Shown here in pieces: positions 52,501 through 61,500 of a stretch of 64,000 nucleotides of DNA. The translations under genes were made by a program, and so were the position numbers. The stretch spans positions 62,001 through 126,000 of the forward strand of contig JASAND010028790.1 in the NCBI GenBank assembly GCA_030248195.1, read 5' to 3'. Source of the DNA: Trissonchulus latispiculum (Eukaryota; Nematoda; Enoplea; Enoplida; Ironidae). Below the pieces are notes generated by a model. The model worked only from the letters and a program-made list of their open reading frames with translations. It searched no databases and was not told where the DNA came from. Position 1 is the stretch's first letter; the number at the start of each line of letters is the position of its first letter.

Positions 52501-55500
52501 TTACGGGCCAGTGCAACAATTTAGTTTGTTAGACTTTAGCTTTTAAGTTTTTATCCATACGCTCCACTCCAGTAGGAGTAGTCTCAGCCAGCAGAATTTC
52601 CAACTGTCTTCTAAAATGTCACTACAGTTTGGGAACGAATTCCAACTTAAGCTTGGTTCGATTGTGCCTGGGTGGCTCCCAGCTCAGGCCCGAATTTTTC
52701 GGGTCGGAGATGCTGTAGTGACAATCTTAGTTTCGTTTGTTCTTTCATTTGACTATGGAAAAGGTGATTAGCTGACACGGAATAGTCTTTACAATTACCC
52801 GAGGCGTGTACCAAGACTGGAGATTTGCCAATCACCGCCGGTGTGATAAAAGCACCCCATAACTGTCGGACAATTTGTTGACAAGGGGGGACGGGGGGTG
52901 GCTCGGTCCGGCGCCGGCTGGCACCAGTAATGCTACGTCCAAAATTTGAAATTGCTTGTGAAATTGAAAGTGATATTTGCTGGTCCAGTGGACCACTTAC
53001 ATTCAAACAAAAGACAAACTTATGACAAACAGTGAATGTGAAACGTTCGGATAGCTTTTAAGTCCATTAATGTCCACTAAAAAATCTACATTTCAAACGG
53101 TCACTCTAAAAACTTAGAGCAAAAATTTTGGACGAACATGTAAAACTTCAAGAAGTTTTTCTAAGAGTGCTGACCACGAAGTGCTTTACTGCTTAACTGA
53201 ACGTGCGCGGAACGAAAGACCGAATTTTCGTATTACGAAAACGAGTTCGAGGAGTCCATCACAGACAAAGAAATTGTCCCCAACAAAATTAAATTGGCAG
53301 AAAACCATTATCGCTTCGGTTTTATGTGCCTGTAATTTGTACCACGAGGATGTGATATACCAATGAGCGAGTTTATAAAACAAATCGGCATTGCCTAAAC
53401 ATAGCTTAATTCAGAACACTTAATAGACAGCGCAATGGAGCATACCTACATAACTGTGTAGTCTTACCGATGTATGTGTATGTCTACATAACATTTGTGA
53501 AGTGAGCATTAGAGAAAGAACGAAGGAAAGAGTGAGGAGGGAAGCAAGGACTATGTATGGGGAAAAGCTGAAGAGAGACAGCATAAGGTAACAGAAAGCT
53601 AGCCGATTACTAACAGTCTTCTAAGCATACGTGCTTGTTTGAAGTCAAGGCATTGTCAGCTCATGTATAGGCAACATGAAAGATGGATAGTAGAAAAATG
53701 TTCTCTCTAGTCTTTCTCGTAAAGCTGTGCTCATAAAGTGCGTGATGCAAGGAGGAAAACTCCGAGCCAAGTAGGAATAGGGAACGCTAGGTAGGTAGGT
53801 AGGTAGATATCTTTTGAAGACCCACGTGGGTATGCTGGCGATGCACTGAGCTAATATTATAATCCATCAATGTCCAGTTAAAAATGAGATGAACAAAATT
53901 GGCTTACTGAGAATTGATATTTGATGGATTTTAAGCAACATCCAGAAGGTTGATTTAGTTTTTTTCATAAACAATGTTGAGCTGGAGACGGCTTAATTCG
54001 TAACGTTAACAAAAAATAACTGCGCCTATTTTGACGGAAAACAACAAAAAATGTTTTGACCATTACTTGATTTGTACGCCTGAGTAAGCCTAATGCCGGA
54101 AGAACTGAGACTACTGTGTGCTAGAGTTTTTCTGCCATTCGTCGGCCGTGGTGTCGATAACGCTACAAAATTTGAATGAGCAGAGCTCTGCACGTATTCA
54201 CTCAGATTGTTCATGAGGGAAAGCTCAAAACGCTATATGACCGCAGAGTGTAACAGATTAGCTTAGGGCTAGGTTTCCTCTTTCATCGAGAGGATAACCT
54301 ACTTCTCCTCACGGTGCATGGTGCGATAGGGCAGAACTGTTTGTATTGTGCATTCAAGAATAAGATAGGAACAAGGCGAGTGATTTGCAGAATTTATATT
54401 GCGTTACAAGCCTGAGTAGACCTATGTTAGGTTTCTAAAATTTCCGATGAATTGTGAGTTGGAATACACAAGAAAGGTTATTAATGGCCAGTCCTCATCG
54501 GACAACTTTCAGGCTACCGCAAATTCTCAACTGCCTGAAAATTGCTTATGCAATGAGAATTTAGTATTGAATTGATTGATTGCTTCAACTTCTCAAAACA
54601 GGCGCAATACAGTTCTAGAATTCGTTTACCTATATATTGCTTCAGTGCTATTGCATAGTTGCTGCAACTGTTCCATGACGTTTTCAAGCCTGCAACTGTT
54701 TTCAAGAAAGGCAGAGTAGAGTTAAAATTAACTCCATCCTTTTCACGAAAGAGTTAAAAGAGGAAACATCAAGCTTGAGTATAGGTAAAGCTAGTTAATG
54801 CGGTTATTTTTAACTCTAGTCTACTCACTGTACTCTTTCTTGAAAACGCCCTAAGCATGACACTGTACATATAGGTAGGTACTGTAAAAAACTTGTATAA
54901 AGGAAACTTAAACTTTTGATTTCAATGCACTTGGTTGAAATGAAGCAGACTTGGAAATTGCTTATACAACTTTTTGATAACTTACAATAGCCACATTTAA
55001 TTAGGAATTTTTGCCACTGCTGGGCTTCAACGTTGAAACACCCTATTTTAGGCAGCAACTCATGCATATGTTACGGACAGTTGAGTAAATTAGACACTTC
55101 TGAAAGTGTCCAGACAGATAGATAAATTATATATGTGCGCAGACAGATAGATAAATTTTTGTACAAATTTGATACATTTTGATACAAATGACCAAGAGTA
55201 CATAATATATAAGAGTATGACAAACGTCATACGGTATGGATTATGAGCTCGCTACATCCGATGTGCGCTATTGGCTGACCCTCCATAAATCAGACCCCCT
55301 CACCCTGCCCCTATACATGTACGGGGTCCAAACGGGGGATCGGGCTCGTGCTTCTATATACACAGATGTGTAAATCATATAAGCTTAGTCCCCCTACACA
55401 AGTTGGGCCCCAGTCAAGCTTAACATACTGACATCGATAAAGACGGGATGAATGGGAGCTGGGCAGACTCCACCCAGGCAAGAGTTTATAATAGGAAGAG

Positions 55501-58500
55501 TAAGACACTCAGCTCTTCCTAATAGAATAAGCTTGCAAGATGCTCGACACATTAAGGCCGAAATCTCGGGGAGGCTTCTCAGCGTGTAAACATAGCACGC
55601 TGACATTTTTCAAAAACGGGCGTTTTTCCCAAATTAAATACTATAACTTGAGCGAGAAAAATCATACAGCAGTAATTTTTACATCATTATGTTGCGTAGA
55701 ACAAGATCTTTATAACGATGTAAAAATTATGTAGTTCGGGTCAGTCAATCTCGCACAAATCCAGCAACAACGTAAGGTATTTTGAAGAAAAGATGAAATT
55801 CCTGGAATTTTCATGGAAAGGCTGTTTTATTGTCAGTATTTTAAGAGATTGCCTGAACCGAACTACATAATTTTTATATCGTTAAAAAGATCTCGTTCTA
55901 CGCAACATAATGATATAAAAATTATTGCTGTACGATTTTTCTAGCTCAAGTTATAGTATTTAATTTGGGAAAAACGCCCGTTTTTGAAAAATGTCAGCGT
56001 GCTATGTTTACACACTGAGAAGCCCCCCCGAGATTTCGGCCTTAATGTGTCGAGCATCTTGCAAGCTTATTCTATTAGGAAGAGCTGAGTGTCTTACTCT
56101 TCCTATTATAAACTCTTGACCCAGGTGACCGAAAACTAGTTAGCCACTTACAGCCAGAGCTTAGAGCATGAGCAGTGAGAAGCAAAAAGGGTAAACCCTC
56201 ACGTCCGTCAAGATGAAAAAAGGGCTGACTCCTCGGTGATTTTTACATAAAGTCGCTTATTTTCTTAGCAAATTTTAGCGATTTTGTCAAAGATTATTCT
56301 TAAAAAATCGCTAAAAATCTTTGTTTTTACTAATACGAAGAGTACATAATGATCTGATAGCGAAGTAAGTTCCCCAAAGTGCAAAAAATCGCAATTGCTA
56401 ACAATTTTAGAATTTTCCCCCGTTACCCCCCCCCCCTCGTCGAAGTCGAGATAGAACCCCAGAATTAGGCCCCGCGTTAATGTGCACATAGTTAATGTTA
56501 ATGCACGCATAATGCAGCAGGATAAGCAGGCAAATTAGATCGAAATCAGACAAATCAGAAGCAGCTAAAACAGTACCTGGCGGTGATGCCAAATCTTGCT
56601 TGGAAGAGTCGGATGGAAGTGACTGCGGGGACGGCGACGGTCTGGCGACAACTAGACGAACCTTTGACTGGTCTTGAGATCGGAGCACCATTGCCACCTA
56701 GAATGACAATGACCTATTAATTTAGTTAATGTTAATAAATTTGTTCAACCACATTTGACAATTATTAAATGAGTTACGCCAAATTATGCGACAAATTACT
56801 GTATCCTTTGTCTTGATTTTGCTGTATTGGTTACAACATTGTAATTGCTTGTTGAGAGGAACTAGGAACGCGCGGTAAAACTGTGATTCTGCATCGACCC
56901 TATCAAAAAATTTTTAGTGGATTGTATCAAGCAAAGTTAGGTCGGTACTAAGCTATTTCGTGGTTAAAAAGGTGTTAACCTGTTGTTAATTCTCTGTCAA
57001 TCCGTTGTACAAAGTTAGGTCAACATAAAGTTGATCTCGAGATTAGAGCAGGAGTAATTTAGCTGATGAAACTCTCTCAGTCAGCAGTACATTGTTCTTT
57101 TTCCAAAATAATTTTACATCCACTATCGATATTATCACCAGGGATTTGCTCTTCTACTTGATTGATTACTTATCGGAGTTAAAGACAACAAATACTCAGC
57201 TCGGAGTTAGCTTCACTTATTTTCAGCTATTGAGAGAAGATGCTTTAGTTGTTAACTCAATGTTTGGTTATCACCGAACTAAGAACTAACTTAGATTTGG
57301 TGCAGTCGGATACTCGTGTGCTTATTTCTCACCTGTTCTGAGGTCATACCAACCAAATAGACATCGCCAATTTGCAGCAAATGATCACCGGAACGCAGTC
57401 GACCATCCTAAACGCGAAAGCATCCATTCTCATTATCTTCATTCGAACAAATTTAAATCGTTTTTATGCAAATAGGCAAAGCAACTTTTTATTTTTGACT
57501 CTTCTTTGAACTATGTAACTTTGAAGTTTGCTTTCCATAAAAATAGATTAAGGCCACAGCTGCATCATTCCATACCCTATCAGCAGAACCACCGGGTATG
57601 ATGGTTTTAACGACAACACCGGTACTTCTGCCACCAATGATTCCAAATCCGAGACCTCCACCATCTGGAACCAAATCAATCACCTGAACTTGGGTAAATT
57701 CTCCTGTCAGCTGAAAATAAAATTAAAACAATCAATTCAGTTTCAAACTTATGGCGTACAAAGTATATGAGAATGTACGCTTGCGATGTTCATATCTTAG
57801 ACTAAGATATGAACAACATAGTAAGCATCAAACGACAAATTAAACATCACCCACCTTGGACTGGGTGATGTTTTTAGTAAGGTCGTCCACCACGTGGGTA
57901 GTTAATGCTGGGTTTTGGCAACGGCAGACTAAGCCGTTGGGCGTTGACCGAGAATTTTAGGGCCGTTCGCTGTTCGCTAGCTGTTGAACACTGGAGATTG
58001 GCGGTTCCTTGGCTGTTGGGGTGGCTTTTGTTGTAACTGAACTGAACAAATTGGTCAGTTGCTTAAGATTTGGTTGGTTGTTTCTTTTGTATTAGCGATA
58101 GACCTTTTCTTTATGATTCTTTTACTTTATGATACTCACTTCAGCACAGCTATCCACATTATCATTGTGTATTATACTAGTCTATGAACAAAAGTTCGGA
58201 AAGCTTCATGCTTAAGTGGGAGGTGCTTTGATGTAAAATCGATTGAAACCGGATTTCGTTCATTTGCAAACACACTACAGGTACAATATAATGTTCTCAA
58301 CAATAAAGCAAAATATTGAAGTTCAAGATGTGCCAGAGTTTATTCAATTGAAAGCACCTAACTAAAATTTCGGAGATGTAAAAGTTTAACCTGCACAGTC
58401 AGAATTTTAGACCACAGTTCGATAGAAAAAGGTGCTCCTCCTCTCAGTTGATTAATTCTCAATATGGCCATATTTGAAATCGACATTTACGGAAGATCAA

Positions 58501-61500
58501 AGGCGCCAAATCACACATTAGAGGCTCAACATTGAATGAAGCAATAGCGAGGAATTGCAGTTATGACCAATGTTTTTAATGTAAGTTATATATGTGTTTC
58601 ATGGTCCAAAACGAAATTGGAAATTCCGGTCCGAATTTTTTAAGTTAAAGTTTACCAAACTTTTTCGCTCACAGAACTTAGGGTTGTTCCGATAAGAAAT
58701 TGGCCGGGTCGCGCATGAGCCCGGGCCTAAAGTATCAGCCAGGCCCGTTCCGGAGCCCAGGGCCCGCTACTAGGCCTGGAGCCCTATCAAAGCCCGGAGC
58801 CCGCTACCAAGCAAGGCCCAGAGCCCTGGCCCGCTCCTTCGCCCGGTTTTAAAGCCTCGCGCCAGGTAATAGGCTCGAATTCCGAAGTCCGGGTCGCTGC
58901 AAGTACCAGACTCGCAAACTGAGTCAGGCTGGCACGATGAGCCTAGTAGGCCCGTGAGCCGGCAGACCCATTGAGCCCGGCAGGCCCGGTGAGCGCGACC
59001 TCTAAAAATCGGGCACGGTAGCGGGCTGGGCTTTCAGCCAGAGCTGCATGATGACATTAGTGATCGGTGTTGCGGCTGTAGCTATTATTGGCTTTCTGGT
59101 TCGTGGGCGGTAGTTAGCTTCGTTATGCACCTGCAGAAATAAACCTGTTCATGCTACTTCTTTCAATTAGATTCAAGATTTAGGTTCCAGGCACAAGAGC
59201 CTCGTTTCAAAATTTCAAGTTCGAAAAACAAACAATGTACAAACTAAGAGGAAAGCATGTAGGTATATAACCTGAATATAGACAACTTTGGTCCAGCATA
59301 TGCCCATTTTGTGGAATTATAAAAAGCAAACTCAGCCATAAATCTAGCGACTGACATTAGAAATAAGGTTTCGTAAAATCATTTTGTTTGAAGTATTCCC
59401 TAATGTATTATCTAAATGGCAGTCATTAATTTTCGCAGTTTTAATACTAAACTAAGGTTGAACTAAATTTCGAACGTACGAACTAAACTGCTATATAATT
59501 TTTGTTAACTAGTGCTCATCTATTCGTAATTTCCTTTGCTGGGAAATGTAAGTGGTCCATGTATATTGTCTTACGCGGACAGCTCATGGGACAGCTCAGC
59601 ACACACAAGAAGGCGATGAAATATCAACTGAAGGTGCTAAAGAATTTACATAGGCGATACTATCTCACTTGCTGCTAGAAGATTTTATAGCAGAGATACT
59701 TTTCTCATTATATATAAGTACCATTTGCGATTTGGACTCGGGCTTAAAAAAGGCCGTTGAAAGACTGAAAACTTCGTGTTCCATGGACTCCCTGCACTGT
59801 TCGTGGGGGGCCTCCTGGTTTCAGTAATTTAACTCAGAAAAACCAGCTCGTTCCCTTGAAAAGCATGTCCTACTAAAATGCACTACATAGTACACTAGAA
59901 CTAAACTATTTGCCCCCTCGACCGCAAAATAAATGCACTAGCAAAAACCAGAACAAAACCAGGGCTCTAAATTGTTTCATCAATGTTACAAACAAAGCAC
60001 ACTAGTACGGTTTGAAACATGCAGCATCAAGCAAAATTCATATAAACTATCAATAGAAAATGTACAAATTTAAGCTTCTAACAGGAGATAATGCTGCATA
60101 TAGTGAGAAAAATGTTCGGAAAAGTTGCAAAATTGAGCACGATGATTTGGCAACCTATAAAAAGTGCATGAAATTGGGTACGACCATTCAGCTGTAAACC
60201 ATAGTAAAGAATTTAGAGCAGAAGATGGAACCTGTACGAACAGTGGAAGGATTATATGGTAACTTAAGACAAAGGAAATCCAAAATAAATGGATTACAGT
60301 GCTTCAGAAATGCAACTCATTTAGATGAATATCAGTTTTCGGCAGATCTATGGTAACGGTAAAGGAAGTATTGGAGCTACTGCTGGACGACATCAACGCT
60401 TACAAACCAAATAACTCCTGAACATTGTTTAAGGTGGTAGTATCCTTTGGTGCAGTGCTTTTGTGGTGACGTTTTTGAAACGCTACTTTCGCAATTTTGG
60501 GAGTTGGAAAGAGCTTTATACATCGTTTTAAAGCTTATTATCGGTCCATCAACACGAGCTTACAAAACTGGCAAAATTAGCGAAAAATGTCAGAAATTTT
60601 CTAACAAGATGAATATAGACCAAAAATCTTTGAACATCGATTTCTCAAAACTGCAGAATCAGTCAAAACTTCTTTTTTTGCCACGATACGAAGGACATAT
60701 GGGCCGAGGGAAGATTTTTTGGATTTGGCTCAGCAGGTCTTAACGGCCGAGAAAATTGGCCAAATGCGCGGTAACACCAAATTTCGCAACTTCGCGTTGA
60801 GTTTTCTTGCTACTCGATATGTTTTAGCCTAAACCAAAAAACCGTCCTTCCGCAGTAAGGCGAATTCCGATTATGTGAAAAACTTCCGAAATCTGTCTAG
60901 TAGTTTTTGAGAAATCGATGTTCGAAGCATCGAAGTTTTGCCAAAATGGTTTTTGGCCAAATCTCTAGCTTAAAGCAATAAAGTCCGGCTAATAGGCATT
61001 CATAAAATGTGTATTTGGACGTTGTATCGTTTGTGTATATATAATGCAACTTCATCCTTAACATGTGGCAGTAATTTTGAAAAACTGATTTTCTCAAAAA
61101 TGGCTATTTTTTCACCCTCAAAACAGTTTTTTGCTTATAGGGCGCAAAACAGCGCAAAGGCTATAAAAGCAAAAATGTTCATTTTCGTGTCCTTTTTTCA
61201 GCCATGACAACCAATCCTGTGTCTTGTCTACCTACTGGGAGCCAAAGGTCAAAATTCAAAAACCAAAACTTTCTTATCTTTTGGCCTAAAAATACGGGGA
61301 CTGGTATCAGAATGTTAAAGAACACGGAAATAGATTGTTTCGTAAATTTTAGCCATTTACGTAAAGAGCCGTATGAGTCAAACATATCCGAAAGGAAACC
61401 AGCACCTATCGCTTGTAAATTTAACCTTACAGGCTCAACTCAATTCATTATGAAAATGGATGAAACTTTCAAAATACTTTTGGTGCTCTTTAACATTCTG

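Noticed and set aside
52647..53006. Minus-strand frame of 119 codons with Arg/Pro-rich part, as a possible linker exon of the PDZ gene
   Set aside because: E4 joins E5 in frame without it, and the upstream splice site (ATGTAAG) is weak. It could still be an alternative exon.
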